Origin: Acidimicrobiia bacterium | GTDB lineage: Bacteria > Actinomycetota > Acidimicrobiia > Acidimicrobiales > MedAcidi-G1 | Length of the DNA stretch: 64,000 nt | Direction of reading: 5' to 3' | Assembly: GCA_012959995.1 (NCBI GenBank) | Contig: DUCC01000026.1 | Coordinates: forward strand, 1 to 64,000 | The notes under the pieces: generated by a model | What the model saw: only the letters and a program-made list of their open reading frames with translations | What the model was told of the DNA's origin: nothing | The model's database searches: none | Part shown: positions 63,873 through 64,000 of the stretch, piece after piece | Position numbering within the stretch: the first letter of the stretch is position 1 | How the letters are laid out: every line of letters begins with the position of its first letter | Made by a program: the position numbers and the translations under genes

Positions 63873-64000
63873 TGAGCGAACCAGTAGACCTTCCGCGTAT
63901 CGAAGCAGCGGTAAAAGAAATTTTGGCCGCGCTGGGCGAAGACCCACAGCGCGACGGGCTTATCGACACCCCGGCCCGCGTGGCTTGCATGTATGCCGAA
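63872..64000 (+). CDS. folE: GTP cyclohydrolase I, N-terminal fragment cut by the window edge
   Basis: Forty-three codons are visible, beginning [20 protein letters not shown] and continuing [23 protein letters not shown]. The segment GEDPxRxGLxxTPxRVAxMYxE is the N-terminal signature of FolE, the first enzyme of folate synthesis. The ATG overlaps the hpt stop by one base. The rest lies beyond 64000. Confidence 0.9.
   Translation, partial: MSEPVDLPRIEAAVKEILAALGEDPQRDGLIDTPARVACMYAE

Overview
The window is a 64 kb piece of a bacterial chromosome with moderately high G+C, from an actinobacterium, most likely class Acidimicrobiia or a near relative. The evidence for the phylum is the tatA-tatC-helY cluster, an AftD-type arabinofuranosyltransferase, GuaB3, a TIGR03086 protein, a DUF2342 metalloprotease, an F420-type luciferase-like oxidoreductase and the tsaE-tsaB-rimI-tsaD cluster. 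The class assignment is inference. No rRNA genes, CRISPR arrays, insertion sequences or prophage clusters are visible.

Layout. Positions 1-1.2 kb hold the start of yqgE and a complete tyrosine recombinase whose stop overlaps the yqgE start; a dif-like 11-6-11 palindrome lies just upstream of the recombinase. Positions 1.3-14 kb are mostly minus strand: a basic-linker protein of unknown function, a GNAT, an acidic zinc-ribbon protein, a lipoprotein coupled to a double-length ThyX-like protein, an M20 amidohydrolase, a short lipid-kinase-like protein, HelY, TatC, TatA, a GDPD (plus strand) and an AI-2E-transporter/signal-peptidase-I fusion. Positions 14-30.5 kb are a nearly unbroken ribosomal superoperon, without rpsJ at its head and without map. 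It runs rplC to rpsQ, rplN to rplO, secY, adk, infA, rpmJ, rpsM, rpsK, rpsD, rpoA, rplQ, truA, rplM and rpsI.

Positions 30.5-38 kb serve the cell envelope and cofactors: glmM, an oversized GlmS-like protein, acpS, NAD(P)HX repair and alanine racemase. Positions 38.9-46.3 kb are a tight plus-strand operon in which every junction is an ATGA overlap: a GT4 glycosyltransferase, an AftD-like protein, a DUF3524 (tRNA-queuosine mannosyltransferase-like) protein and a P1-family peptidase. Positions 46.3-49.6 kb carry a family 4 uracil-DNA glycosylase and the t6A genes. groES-groEL follow behind a CIRCE operator. Positions 51.8-64 kb hold a Nudix hydrolase, a PLP decarboxylase, guaB3-guaA, a pcrA-type helicase, tRNA-Thr(CGU), a 44-residue membrane protein, the DUF2342 protease, tilS, hpt and the start of folE.

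Transcription. At eight gene starts a TANNNT hexamer sits only 6-7 nt before the initiation codon, the arrangement expected for leaderless mRNAs. Inside operons most genes overlap by 1-8 nt.

The features I consider most worth follow-up are the AI-2E/LepB fusion, the 1133-residue GlmS-like protein, the ThyX-like tandem protein whose halves carry complementary parts of the catalytic motif, the recombinase with its dif-like site, and a likely CTG start for infA.
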